A stretch of DNA of 64,000 nucleotides from contig JBBQJW010000007.1 in NCBI GenBank assembly GCA_038326325.1, forward strand, positions 94,374 through 158,373. The letters are read 5' to 3'. Of the stretch, positions 10,135 to 18,516 are shown one piece after another. The notes beneath the pieces were generated by a model. That model made no database searches. It worked only from the letters and a program-made list of their open reading frames with translations, and was not told where the DNA came from. Positions within the stretch are counted from its first letter, which is position 1; each line of letters begins with the position of its first letter. A program made the position numbers and the translations under genes. Origin of the DNA: UBA10324 sp038326325 (lineage in GTDB: Bacteria; Bacteroidota; Bacteroidia; Chitinophagales; UBA10324).

Positions 10135-10142
10135 CAAAAATA
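10135..10142 (-). promoter_or_regulatory. Candidate -7 element upstream of rpoN
   Basis: On the minus strand this reads TATTTTTG, a perfect match to the Bacteroidota -7 consensus TAnnTTTG, about 20 bases before the rpoN start codon. I found no convincing TTG at the -33 spacing, so the call is tentative. Confidence 0.35.
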
Positions 10143-10229
10143 GAATTCAGAAGCCAAGAGTTTATGTTTTGGTAATAATGTTAACAGAAAGAATTGAAAA
10201 TAAATTTTCAATAACTTCATTTGCAAACT

Positions 10230-12086
10230 ATGTTCAAATGGTTAGCTTTTGCCTTTAACTTCATAATTGTTTTTTTCATTCTCTTCTGGATTGAGCGAAG
10301 TATTTTTCTATTGTATTTCTTTCACAAGTCATCAATGCTACCTGTTTCAGATATTATCGGAGTTTTAATTCATGGCTTCTCGCTTGACTTGTCGTTGTCG
10401 TGTTATTTGTTAATACTTCCATTGCTTGTATTCCTGCTTCAACAACTTTCAGGAATAAGAATGATGAATCTTTTTCTGAAAATTTATTTCGTAATTATTT
10501 TTTTCATTGTTGGATTATTGTTCGTTGGCGATTTAGGTATTTACGAAAACTGGAGCAGCAAACTGAATGTGCGCGCAATACAGAATATTCTTCATCCGGC
10601 AGAAATGCTTGCATCATCTGAAGCATCTCCGGTTTGGTTGTATGTGTTACTGATTATTGCTCATGTGATTTACGGATGGTTTGCTGCAAAATATTTGAGT
10701 AGAAGAAAATCTGTTACAGTTGTTGAAGGAAAGAAATGGCTGAATCTTCCAATTTTTTTATTGATTGGAGGTTTTGCTTTTTTAGGAATACGCGGCGGAT
10801 GGAGAGTTGCACCTGTGAATGAAAGCAGCGCATATTTCTCTCAAAACATTTTTGCGAATCACGCAGCTATTAACACAACATGGTATGCTATTCAGTCAGT
10901 CATTAACAGTAAAAAATATAGTCAGAACAATCCGTTTCACCGAATGACTGAACAACGGGCAGAAGACCTTGTAAAGAGTTTAACAGTTCAACAAAAAGAT
11001 TCCGCTGTTTCACTTTTTAAAATCAAACATCCTAACATTGTTTTTATTCAGCTCGAAGGATTTGGTGCTGATGTAGTGGAAGGAATTGGTGGTCGTGCTG
11101 GTTTAACTCCACAATTAGCAAAACTGATTAATGGAGGATTGCTCTTCGAAAATATTTATGCAAGTGGTTTCAGAACCGACCAAGGATTGGTTGCTATTCT
11201 CTCTGCTTTTCCTGCTCAACCGAATGTTTCTATAATCTGGAATGTAGAAAAGCAGGAAAAACTTCCGACTGTTACACAACACCTGAATTCAACCGGCTAT
11301 CATTCAATGATTATATATGGAGGTGATATTAGTTACAGCAACTTTAAAGCGTATGCTTACACAAATAAATTTCAGAAAATAATTTCGCAAGATGATTTTC
11401 CTATTCTTTCTAAAACCACTAAATGGGGAGTGGACGACGGTAAAATGCTTGAGAAAGCAGTTGGCGAAATCGGAAAACTTCCGACTCCATTTTTTTCATA
11501 CCTGATAACGCTTACCTCTCATGAACCATATGATATTCCGGAAGCGCAGCATTTTACGGGTGAGGGCGATGCGTCAAAATTTATGAGTTCGATATTTTAT
11601 GTTGATGAACAAATCGGGAAATTTATTCGTGCAGCAGAGAAACAACCATGGTATGATAATACTGTTTTTGTTTTTTGTGCCGACCACGGTCATCGCTATC
11701 CTTACAACAGAGAAATATTGATGCCGCGGGTCCATCATATTCCATTTATCATTTATGGCAAAGCATTAAAAGAAGAATTTAAAGGAATGAGATTAAAACC
11801 GTATGGTTCACAAACCGATATTGCATCTACACTGTTACACCAACTAGGAATTTCATCTGATGATTTTAAATGGAGTAATGATTTATTAAATCCCAACAGA
11901 AGAAACTTTGCTTACTATTCCTTCGATGATGGTTTCGGTTGGGTTAGTTCAGACGATACCATTTCTGCTAACAACAATCCTGTACAAATAATTTTCCCTG
12001 ATAATTCTACTCCGAAAGAACATCAGTGTATTGATACAGCAGAAGCGTATTTACAATTGTTATATGATGCCTACCTGAAATATTGA
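10230..12086 (+). CDS. LTA synthase-type sulfatase-fold membrane enzyme
   Basis: The product is 618 residues from the ATG at 10230 (a TTG lies 9 bases upstream). The first 200 residues hold about five membrane segments, followed by an alkaline phosphatase/sulfatase-fold extracellular domain. Family motifs are NIVFIQLEGFGAD near residue 270, a Thr nucleophile candidate in FRTDQGLVAILSAFP, and the metal-binding CADHGHRYP with a following His in PRVHHIPFIIYG. LtaS relatives transfer phosphoglycerol or phosphoethanolamine to envelope polymers. In Gram-negative Bacteroidota the acceptor is not known; lipid A, capsule or periplasmic glycans are possible. It is transcribed divergently from rpoN. Confidence 0.85.
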   Translation: MFKWLAFAFNFIIVFFILFWIERSIFLLYFFHKSSMLPVSDIIGVLIHGFSLDLSLSCYLLILPLLVFLLQQLSGIRMMNLFLKIYFVIIFFIVGLLFVGDLGIYENWSSKLNVRAIQNILHPAEMLASSEASPVWLYVLLIIAHVIYGWFAAKYLSRRKSVTVVEGKKWLNLPIFLLIGGFAFLGIRGGWRVAPVNESSAYFSQNIFANHAAINTTWYAIQSVINSKKYSQNNPFHRMTEQRAEDLVKSLTVQQKDSAVSLFKIKHPNIVFIQLEGFGADVVEGIGGRAGLTPQLAKLINGGLLFENIYASGFRTDQGLVAILSAFPAQPNVSIIWNVEKQEKLPTVTQHLNSTGYHSMIIYGGDISYSNFKAYAYTNKFQKIISQDDFPILSKTTKWGVDDGKMLEKAVGEIGKLPTPFFSYLITLTSHEPYDIPEAQHFTGEGDASKFMSSIFYVDEQIGKFIRAAEKQPWYDNTVFVFCADHGHRYPYNREILMPRVHHIPFIIYGKALKEEFKGMRLKPYGSQTDIASTLLHQLGISSDDFKWSNDLLNPNRRNFAYYSFDDGFGWVSSDDTISANNNPVQIIFPDNSTPKEHQCIDTAEAYLQLLYDAYLKY

Positions 12087-12192
12087 AGTTGTAATTTGTC
12101 AATGTAGAATTGTGAATTTGTAATTCTCAATTTTTACAATTCAAGATTAACCATTCACTATTACTTTCGTGCACTAACTTTTTAAAATCAAT

Positions 12193-13716
12193 ATGACATC
12201 AATCTACATTAAAGACCTCGCGAAGTATGAAGGTCAGGAAGTGCAGTTGCAGGGATGGGTTTATAACAAACGCTCAGGGAAGGGATTATTTTTTATTGTG
12301 TTGCGCGACGGCTTCGGTTATTGCCAATGTGTAGTAGATGAAAAGAGTGTTACACCTGAAACCTTTGAAGCCGCAAAAAATCTGACACAGGAAAGTTCAT
12401 TCTCCCTCACGGGGAAAGTGGTGAAGGACGAAAGACAAATGGGCGGATACGAAGTTCACATTAATTCAATCGAAATACTCAGCATCTCTCAGGAATTTCC
12501 AATTACGAAGAAGGAACACGGTGTTGATTTTCTGATGGACGAGCGGCACTTGTGGCTGCGCACACAACGGCAGTGGGCGATTATGCGCATTCGCAACCAA
12601 ATGATTTTTGCGATACACAATTATTTTCAGCAACACGATTTCGTGCAGATGGACGCGCCGCTTTTCACTGGTAATGCGGTGGAAGGCACGAGCACATTAT
12701 TCGAAACTGATTTTTATGGTCAGCCCGCATATCTCTCGCAGAGCGGACAGTTATATGGCGAAGCAATGGCGATGGCTTTCAATAAGATTTACACTTTCGG
12801 TCCAACCTTCAGAGCCGAGAAATCGAAAACGCGTCGTCACCTTTCCGAGTTCTGGATGATAGAACCCGAAATGGCTTTTCACGATTTAGACATGAACATG
12901 GATGTGATTGAAGGCATGATGAAGTTTGTTGTGAAACAAGTGGTGGAGAAATGTGAAATGGAATTCGCGTTGATTGGAAGAGACACCACTATTCTTAAAA
13001 ACATTGACCGTGTGTTTCCGCGACTTACTTATGATGAAGCAGTAGATATTATTCAGGGGAAGAAGGATGTGAACGGAAAAAATTCTATCAAAACTCTTGA
13101 AGCTGATTTGCAGAATGTGCAAACGCGAATTGCAGAGGTGAAAAAGGAAACTGAAGACCGCGAAACGAAACTGAAAGATGCAGGAATGAAGAAAGGTGAA
13201 ATCGCTTTCAACCAGAATAAAATTGATTCACTGAAAAATGAATTGAAAGACCTGGAAGAAGACGAGCGCAACATTCCGCAATGGATTAACTCAGCGAAAA
13301 ATTTTCAACGCGGTGATGATTTCGGTGGTTCTGATGAAACAGTTATCACTCGTTTGTTTGATATTCCGATAATGGTTTACAACTGGCCGCACGAAGTGAA
13401 AGCATTTTATCTGAAGCGCGATAAGAATGCACCTCACTTAGCAAAAGGTGTTGATGTACTTGCACCTGAAGGTTACGGCGAAATTGTTGGTGGCGGCGAA
13501 AGAGAAACTGATATCACACTTCTTACTGAAAAAATTATCGAACATAAATTACCAATGGAAGCATTCGAGTGGTATCTCGATTTGCGCCGCTATGGTTCGG
13601 TGAAACACGCAGGCTTCGGGTTGGGATTGGAAAGATTAGTTGCGTGGGTTTGCAAGTTGCCTCATGTGCGCGAGACCATTCCGTTTCCGCGGATGTATGG
13701 AAGGTTGTTTCCGTAG
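12193..13716 (+). CDS. asnS: Asparaginyl-tRNA synthetase
   Basis: This class II synthetase charges tRNA-Asn. The 507-residue product has an N-terminal OB-fold anticodon-binding domain (residues about 10-110, GWVYNKRSGKGLFFIVLRDG). Catalytic motifs follow: motif 2 in TFGPTFRAEKSKTRRHLSEFW, and motif 3 in HAGFGLGLERLVAWVC at the end. Relative to the roughly 466-residue E. coli enzyme there is an insertion of about 80 residues (about 290-375). It is strongly charged and predicted coiled coil (KTLEADLQNVQTRIAEVKKE and following). The reading frame is intact, so the enzyme should be active. A TGTWACA copy starts at the last base of the stop codon. Confidence 0.96.
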   Translation: MTSIYIKDLAKYEGQEVQLQGWVYNKRSGKGLFFIVLRDGFGYCQCVVDEKSVTPETFEAAKNLTQESSFSLTGKVVKDERQMGGYEVHINSIEILSISQEFPITKKEHGVDFLMDERHLWLRTQRQWAIMRIRNQMIFAIHNYFQQHDFVQMDAPLFTGNAVEGTSTLFETDFYGQPAYLSQSGQLYGEAMAMAFNKIYTFGPTFRAEKSKTRRHLSEFWMIEPEMAFHDLDMNMDVIEGMMKFVVKQVVEKCEMEFALIGRDTTILKNIDRVFPRLTYDEAVDIIQGKKDVNGKNSIKTLEADLQNVQTRIAEVKKETEDRETKLKDAGMKKGEIAFNQNKIDSLKNELKDLEEDERNIPQWINSAKNFQRGDDFGGSDETVITRLFDIPIMVYNWPHEVKAFYLKRDKNAPHLAKGVDVLAPEGYGEIVGGGERETDITLLTEKIIEHKLPMEAFEWYLDLRRYGSVKHAGFGLGLERLVAWVCKLPHVRETIPFPRMYGRLFP

Positions 13717-13763
13717 TGTAACAGAATATTTTCGCCACCAAACACGAAACAAAACTGTTACAG
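13716..13763. repeat. Inverted pair of the dispersed motif after asnS
   Basis: GTGTAACAG at 13716-13724 and CTGTTACAG at 13755-13763 form a perfect 8-base inverted repeat (TGTAACAG/CTGTTACA) with a 30-base loop. It sits directly behind the asnS stop. Uptake-sequence pairs in Haemophilus and Neisseria often sit behind genes and act as terminators. No T-tract follows here, so terminator activity is only a suggestion. Confidence 0.4.
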
Positions 13764-13841
13764 CAGTTATCTGATTTGTAAAAACAACTTCAAGAGAAAG
13801 ATATGTTCAGAGATGCAGTGCTGAAGAGATGAAAAATGGAA

Positions 13842-14462
13842 TCAATTAATTTTTTCCCAATATATGCCTCCTATTTGATCAAACCTTAACAACCCATTTT
13901 CTTTTTGATAAAAAAATCGCCAGATATTATTTTGAGTAGTTGCGGTGGAATCTCCAGCTATTTCGTACACGCTCCCATAATTCATTCCATTTTGTGTTAA
14001 AATAGTAATAGGTAAATTATTCGACAAGTAATAATCACGACTTATTAAAAAATTATAAGCAGCAATTACAGGAGGTTGATTGTTTGTTGAATTGGGGGTT
14101 TTAAAAACAATAAAGCGGATCTGGGTATCACTAGTAGCTAAATAAAAGCCCATTAACTTTTTCCAATTTATAGAATATGTCTCACACGAATTATATTCTC
14201 CTGAAGGAAAATAACTCCCTCCATTGGAATAATCAGGATCAATTTTAACAATCACCGTATCAAAATCTCCTAAATTGTTTTTATAGATTAAGGTATCGTT
14301 ATCAGTAAAAACAATCCATGAAAGATCATCTTGATTAGGATAGTTATCAACGATTTCTTTAGGCAAAGAAGTTTTCTTACATCTTTTACAAGAATTATTA
14401 ATAATCAATAGAGGAATAGCACAAAGGCAAACAAATAAGAACGATAACAGTCTTGATTTCAT
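13842..14462 (-). CDS. Hypothetical lipoprotein
   Basis: I do not recognise this protein. From the ATG at 14462 it is 206 residues long, with a basic start (MKSR), a hydrophobic stretch and a lipobox-like LLIINNSC, followed by a Cys- and Lys-rich segment (KRCKK). It is likely an outer-membrane or periplasmic lipoprotein. The rest has alternating aromatic and polar residues, which suggests a small beta-rich domain. An 11-residue upstream extension lacks signal-peptide features. It stands alone between asnS and the toxin-antitoxin patch, has no TGTWACA copy, and is probably accessory. Confidence 0.55.
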   Translation of the reverse strand: MKSRLLSFLFVCLCAIPLLIINNSCKRCKKTSLPKEIVDNYPNQDDLSWIVFTDNDTLIYKNNLGDFDTVIVKIDPDYSNGGSYFPSGEYNSCETYSINWKKLMGFYLATSDTQIRFIVFKTPNSTNNQPPVIAAYNFLISRDYYLSNNLPITILTQNGMNYGSVYEIAGDSTATTQNNIWRFFYQKENGLLRFDQIGGIYWEKIN

Positions 14463-14549
14463 GAATTGAGAATATGTTCGATCAAAAATAATCATTTAAC
14501 CAAACGGTTCTATTTCAATCTAAAACCTAAATTCAGAAATCTAAAATCT

Positions 14550-14625
14550 TACTTTGCTTCCACTTCAATCTCTTCCCCATTCTTATCATAAAAATGATAT
14601 TCGTTAATGGGGTTCGATTCGCTGC
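14550..14625 (-). pseudogene. Displaced duplicate of the rng 3' end
   Basis: These 76 bases match the 3' end of the intact rng gene at 15260-15335, with four mismatches inside the repeat and one more just beyond it. Read on the minus strand it encodes the same 24 residues (SESNPINEYHFYDKNGEEIE then VEAK) and a stop. Every difference is silent: Gly GGG/GGT, Glu GAA/GAG, Val GTG/GTT, Ala GCA/GCT, and stop TAA/TAG. The match ends 12 bases from the stop of the ParE-type toxin gene. It is a remnant with no start codon. Confidence 0.85.
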
Positions 14626-14637
14626 AAAATTTTCAGG

Positions 14638-14940
14638 TCAGTGTTTATATCTGCCTCTCCAGAATTTTGGATTTCTTTTTCCATGATTGAACGCGACAAC
14701 TGTAACAGTATATGTATTCACATAATAAATTATCTGATAAGGAAAGCGGTGAATGTTCGTGAGGCGCAAATCATGATGTCGCTTTTCAAATGAAAGTGGA
14801 TTTCGAAGAATGGTTTCCAATGATGCTTCAAAACAACTGATTAATTCATCGCCCAATCCTTGTCGTTTATCTTCATACCACATTGCAGCTTCCAATATTT
14901 CAGTGGTCGCAATATCAAGAACACGATAACTGTATTTCAT
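14638..14940 (-). CDS. ParE/RelE-type toxin
   Basis: The 100-residue basic protein has a ParE/RelE-superfamily fold. An N-terminal helix pair carries AAMWYEDKRQGLGDELISCFEASLETILRNPLSFEK. It is followed by beta strands RLTNIHRFPYQIIYYVNTYTVTVVAFNHGKRNPKFW. The closing FPYQIIYYV and AFNHGKRNP blocks are typical of this toxin group. ParE members inhibit gyrase and RelE members cut mRNA on the ribosome; sequence alone does not tell which applies. Its start overlaps the stop of the antitoxin gene upstream by four bases (ATGA), which is normal for such operons. It is flanked by a duplicated rng 3' end. Confidence 0.85.
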   Translation of the reverse strand: MKYSYRVLDIATTEILEAAMWYEDKRQGLGDELISCFEASLETILRNPLSFEKRHHDLRLTNIHRFPYQIIYYVNTYTVTVVAFNHGKRNPKFWRGRYKH

Positions 14941-15152
14941 TTCATCGCTTTGAACTTCGCTTTGATTTCTTCAACAGTAAAAAAAGTTGCTTTACCTGAT
15001 TCAATTAACGCCATACGACGGTCTAATTCTTTTTTTTGCTTTGATGTAAGTGTAGATTGATGTTCTTCCGCGATACTGTCCCAGATATTTTCAACGAGCA
15101 ATATTTTTTCGGCAGTGCTTAATTGCTGAATTTGCTTCTCAATCTTTTTCAT
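14937..15152 (-). CDS. Antitoxin, TIGR02574/PF09720 addiction-module family
   Basis: The 71-residue product begins with a helical stretch (QIQQLSTAEKILLVENIWDSIAEE) typical of the putative addiction module component family, followed by LTSKQKKELDRRMALIESGKATFFTVEEIKAKF. This family is routinely paired with ParE-type toxins, as here. It should bind and neutralise the product of the overlapping downstream gene and probably represses the operon. It lies 106 bases behind rng on the same strand. Confidence 0.85.
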   Translation of the reverse strand: MKKIEKQIQQLSTAEKILLVENIWDSIAEEHQSTLTSKQKKELDRRMALIESGKATFFTVEEIKAKFKAMK

Positions 15153-15258
15153 TCGGTTATTTTTTTACGAATATAGTTTCTTCAAGAAGTTTTTGAAATT
15201 AAATTTTTGAAATCTTGAATCGTTGAAATAATAATTCTAATTTCTAAACTGTAACATC

Positions 15259-16896
15259 CTACTTAGCTTCAACTTCAATCTCCTCACCATTCTTATCATA
15301 AAAATGATATTCGTTAATGGGGTTCGATTCGCTGCTGTCGATGGTAACCCACTGACCATACTTGCGCCGCCACTTCCACTGAATGGATGAGAACATTATT
15401 CCCTGCTTGAAATAAGATTCAAGATACGGATGAACAAAGAGTGTTATTTTTTTCTGGTTCTGTTTTGTAATGAGGTGTTCGAGTTTCTTTTCAATGTCAT
15501 CACTCAATAATATAGAAGGACCAATCATTCCGGTACCGTTACACGCAGGACAGGTTTCGAGCGTGGCGATATTTATCTGCGGCTTCACACGCTGCCGTGT
15601 TATTTGCATGATGCCGAATTTGCTCAAAGGCAAAATGGTGTGCCGCGCTTTGTCGAGCTTCATGTAAGTCATCATCGCATTGTTGAGTATGCGCTTGTTT
15701 TCGGGATTGCGCACATCAATAAAATCAATCACAATAATGCCACCGATATCGCGAAGGCGAAGCTGGCGCGCAATTTCCTCCGCAGCTTCCATGTTCACCT
15801 TCATCGCGTTTCCTTCCATGTTATCGTCGCCACCCATTTTGTGTCCGCTGTTCACATCCACAACATGCAGGGCTTCGGTGTGTTCGATAATAATGTAAGC
15901 GCCGCTGTCAAGATTAACTGTTTTTCCAAAAGTTGATTTTATCTGTCGGGTAATATCGAACTGATCGAAGAGCGGAGTTTTACCTGAATATAATTGAACG
16001 ATATTTTCTTTATCGGGAGCAATGCGACTGATGTACGAGCGCACATCATCAAACATTTCCTTGCTGTTCACTACAATTTTACTGAAAGTAGGATTTAGAA
16101 TATCGCGCAGCATGGTGGATGTTTTATCCATCTCGCTAAGCACCTTGCGAGGCGCAACAGCATCCTTGAGCGACAGCGACATTTCATTCCACTTCTTGCT
16201 CATGGTTTCGATGTCTTCGTGCAGATCGGCTACCGATTTTCCTTCGGCAACTGTTCGAACTATCACTCCGAAATTTTTCGGACGAATACTTTCAACCAAC
16301 CGTAACAGTCGCTTGCGTTCGTCGCCCGAAGTAATTTTCTTCGAAATATTTATTTCATTTTTAAACGGAATAAGCACCACATATCTTCCTGCCAAAGAAA
16401 TATCGCAACTCAAACGATGACCTTTAGTGCTGATAGGTTCTTTAGTAATCTGAACTAATACCGGTTGACGCTTGCTGAACAGTGTTCCGATTTTTCCGGT
16501 CTTGAAAGTTTCGGTTTCGAGTTTAAAGTTGGCGAGGTCGCCTGTTGCCTGACCCGCAAGCGCCATGTTGGTGTATTTCTGCACCGAACGAATTTGCGAA
16601 CCGAGGTCGGAGTAATGCAGGAAACCATTTTTCTGAAAACCAATATCAACGAAAGCAGCATTCAGTCCCGGCAATATTTTCTGCATTTGTGCCAACACAA
16701 TATCTCCGATGGCGAACGATGAATTCACCTGGTCTTGCTGAATCTCAACTAATTTTTTGTCTTCGAGCAAAGCGATATCAATGCCGCCGCTCGATGCGGT
16801 AGCTACATATAATTCCCTTGCTAATTGAGGATTCGGCTTTCGTGCCGCTTTTTCAATTACATCGGGTGGCTGTGTTGTGTTACTATCGTCTGCCAT
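15259..16896 (-). CDS. rng: Ribonuclease G (RNase E/G family)
   Basis: This endoribonuclease of rRNA maturation and mRNA decay has 545 residues. After an N-terminal leader comes the S1-like RNA-binding domain (IGDIVLAQMQKILPGLNAAFVDIGFQKNGFLH). The DNase I-like catalytic part follows with metal-binding acids in VVDVNSGHKMGGDDNMEGNAMKVN and IVIDFIDVRN. The Zn-link CPACNGTG is near residue 460. I chose the ATG at 16896. The open frame extends to a GTG at 16944, but that extension runs through a probable terminator hairpin. Its last 25 codons are repeated at 14550-14625. It contains no TGTWACA copy, one of the longest gaps in the window. Confidence 0.95.
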   Translation of the reverse strand: MADDSNTTQPPDVIEKAARKPNPQLARELYVATASSGGIDIALLEDKKLVEIQQDQVNSSFAIGDIVLAQMQKILPGLNAAFVDIGFQKNGFLHYSDLGSQIRSVQKYTNMALAGQATGDLANFKLETETFKTGKIGTLFSKRQPVLVQITKEPISTKGHRLSCDISLAGRYVVLIPFKNEINISKKITSGDERKRLLRLVESIRPKNFGVIVRTVAEGKSVADLHEDIETMSKKWNEMSLSLKDAVAPRKVLSEMDKTSTMLRDILNPTFSKIVVNSKEMFDDVRSYISRIAPDKENIVQLYSGKTPLFDQFDITRQIKSTFGKTVNLDSGAYIIIEHTEALHVVDVNSGHKMGGDDNMEGNAMKVNMEAAEEIARQLRLRDIGGIIVIDFIDVRNPENKRILNNAMMTYMKLDKARHTILPLSKFGIMQITRQRVKPQINIATLETCPACNGTGMIGPSILLSDDIEKKLEHLITKQNQKKITLFVHPYLESYFKQGIMFSSIQWKWRRKYGQWVTIDSSESNPINEYHFYDKNGEEIEVEAK

Positions 16897-16931
16897 TATC
16901 TGTCTTGATAACTGAAACACCTGAAAATAAA

Positions 16932-16961
16932 ATAGACCCGACACATATAGTTATTGTCGGG
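16932..16961 (-). terminator. Rho-independent terminator behind the HU-TPR-bS22 block
   Basis: On the minus strand CCCGACA and TGTCGGG (16937-16943 and 16955-16961) form a 7-bp stem with an 11-base loop. A T-rich run TCTATTTTATTTTC follows. It separates the upstream block from rng. Confidence 0.6.
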
Positions 16962-17053
16962 CTTACAAATTTCAAAATTGTTTTCGATTATAAATCATCT
17001 TCGAAAATCTTTTTATAAAACGATTCATGAGGATGTAACAGAAAAAACAATTA

Positions 17054-17149
17054 CTACTTGTTTTTCTTTTTATGTCTGTTCTTGCGTAATCTTTTTTTGC
17101 GCTTGTGTGTCGCCATTTTATGACGCTTTCTTTTCTTACCGCTTGGCAT
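17054..17149 (-). CDS. Small ribosomal protein bS22/AURKAIP1-COX24 domain
   Basis: This tiny gene encodes 31 residues, of which about 20 are Lys, Arg or His: MPSGKKRKRHKMATHKRKKR then LRKNRHKKKNK. The pattern matches the AURKAIP1/COX24 domain (PF08213) of mitochondrial mS38 and bacterial bS22, a peptide bound in the small ribosomal subunit near the decoding region. Short copies are common in Bacteroidota and are often missed by gene callers. The start codon lies four bases after the stop codon of the TPR gene, so the two are likely co-transcribed. It is followed by a terminator before rng. Confidence 0.8.
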   Translation of the reverse strand: MPSGKKRKRHKMATHKRKKRLRKNRHKKKNK

Positions 17150-17153
17150 AGAG

Positions 17154-18011
17154 TTATGAATTTTTTATTTGGTTAATGTATTCGTCTAATTGTTTTTGAA
17201 ACGAAGGAGATTTTTCCAACTCCTTACACTTCTCGAACATTTTAATTGCATCTTCTTTTTTTCCTGTTGCCCTGTATGCTTCTCCGAGGTGAAAATAAGC
17301 TTCCGTGTTTTTCGGATAAAGCTTTATCGTTCTCTCCAATCGCGTGATGGCTTTCGGATACTGACCTGAAACTATGGCGAGGCGCCCTAAAGTTACATTC
17401 ATCAGCTCGTTATCGGGGTCGGTTTTTTCAATGTCTTTTAAAAGCAAAACCCCGTTCATCACATTCCCCATTCCATCTATCAGACTCACCGCTTCAAGCA
17501 CTTTCAATTTTGTGTCCGTAGTGTCGAACCGCAAAGCACTTGCGTAACACTCGAATGCCCGTTGACCGGCAAACAATTTTGCTGAACTATCACCCGTGTT
17601 CTGGAAACCCACAAAATAATAATCAGCCGCCGTTTTCCAATTGTCCTCTGTCGAATCCAATTGAGCAGCTTCTTCAAAGTAGTGAGCACACACAATCAGA
17701 TTTTCTGTTCTTGCCCAAAGGTTGCCTAAGTTTTTCAGCGACTTTACTTTTTCAGTGGCCGATGATTTATCAGCTAACTGTTTAAGTAGTGCAACCGAAT
17801 CTTTTTGCTCCTTTGTTAAAGTGCCGCCTGCAAGTTCCAGCAATTTGTCGAACGACATTGTGCTGTTTCTGACTGGCATTGTTCCACCTTCCATCGGACC
17901 TTTGGCTTCTGTTACAGGTCTTGTTTTGGTATCACCGAAAAAGTACAATGCTGCAACTAATCCTGCTCCTAAGAGCACCAAAAGGATCTGTTGAATTGTT
18001 GTACGATTCAA
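17154..18011 (-). CDS. TPR-repeat membrane-anchored protein
   Basis: The 285-residue product has one N-terminal membrane segment (ILLVLLGAGLVAALYFF, residues about 9-25), then a linker. Several tetratricopeptide repeats follow from about residue 80, including NLWARTENLIVCAHYFEEAAQLD, RLERTIKLYPKNTEAYFHLGEAYRATGKKEDAIKMFEKC. TPR proteins act as scaffolds; the partner is not known. It is located between HU and bS22 on the same strand, five bases behind HU, an arrangement I recall from other Bacteroidota next to rng and mutY. The function remains hypothetical. Confidence 0.75.
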   Translation of the reverse strand: MNRTTIQQILLVLLGAGLVAALYFFGDTKTRPVTEAKGPMEGGTMPVRNSTMSFDKLLELAGGTLTKEQKDSVALLKQLADKSSATEKVKSLKNLGNLWARTENLIVCAHYFEEAAQLDSTEDNWKTAADYYFVGFQNTGDSSAKLFAGQRAFECYASALRFDTTDTKLKVLEAVSLIDGMGNVMNGVLLLKDIEKTDPDNELMNVTLGRLAIVSGQYPKAITRLERTIKLYPKNTEAYFHLGEAYRATGKKEDAIKMFEKCKELEKSPSFQKQLDEYINQIKNS

Positions 18012-18016
18012 AGAAC

Positions 18017-18325
18017 TTATTTTTTCTCTGCTGCTGCTTTCTTACTTGCTGCGCTTTTCACGCGGTCAATAAAAACTTTAGCAGGTTTAAAAGCAGGGAT
18101 GTAATGTTCAGGAATTACGATTGATTCATTGCGGGTAATGATTCGACCGATTTTAGCGGCGCGCTTCTTCACCACAAAACTTCCGAATCCCCTGATGTAA
18201 ACATTATCTCCCAGTTTGAGCGACTCTTTTACTTCTTTAAAAAATGCCTCCATCGAAATCAGCACATCATTCTTAGGCAATCCGGTCTTTTCAGAAATCT
18301 TATTAATCAGGTCAGCTTTTCTCAT
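18017..18325 (-). CDS. HU/IHF family DNA-binding protein
   Basis: The 102-residue nucleoid protein has the HU fold: helices MRKADLINKISEKTGLPKNDV, the strand-turn GDNVYIRGFGSFVVKKRAAKIGRI, and a DNA-wrapping arm. The arm carries ITRNESIVIPEHYIPAFKPAK, in which the usual IHF/HU RNPxTGE motif is altered. The Pro tip is displaced, so this is a divergent HU as seen in Bacteroidota. The tail is Ala/Lys-rich. It heads a run with the TPR protein and bS22 genes. A second, more canonical HU lies at 25308. Confidence 0.9.
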   Translation of the reverse strand: MRKADLINKISEKTGLPKNDVLISMEAFFKEVKESLKLGDNVYIRGFGSFVVKKRAAKIGRIITRNESIVIPEHYIPAFKPAKVFIDRVKSAASKKAAAEKK

Positions 18326-18516
18326 TTAGCAATGATTTACAGTCCTTTAAGTTTTATTTTAAGAGGGGTGCAAATGTAATCGAACAATTCAATTTTCAAG
18401 GAGTGAAAGGAAATGATTTTGAAATGCGTTTCTGTCAATGTTAAAGCTAAATGGCGGCTCATTTTTTTCAATTCCCATATTTTTTTCTTTCTCATTTTCG
18501 CCTCGCTCATTCTTCT

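Noticed and set aside
12107..12142. Inverted GAATTGT/ACAATTC before asnS as a regulatory hairpin
   Set aside because: The stem is short and AT-only apart from two pairs, in an AT-rich spacer; it is easily due to chance.
14611..14630. GGTTCGATTC as a tRNA T-loop
   Set aside because: The same bases encode rng residues in the intact copy at 15321-15335, and no acceptor stem or anticodon arm can be drawn around it.
16897..16944. Longer N-terminus of rng starting with GTG at 16944
   Set aside because: The extension runs through a probable terminator hairpin and has no family similarity.
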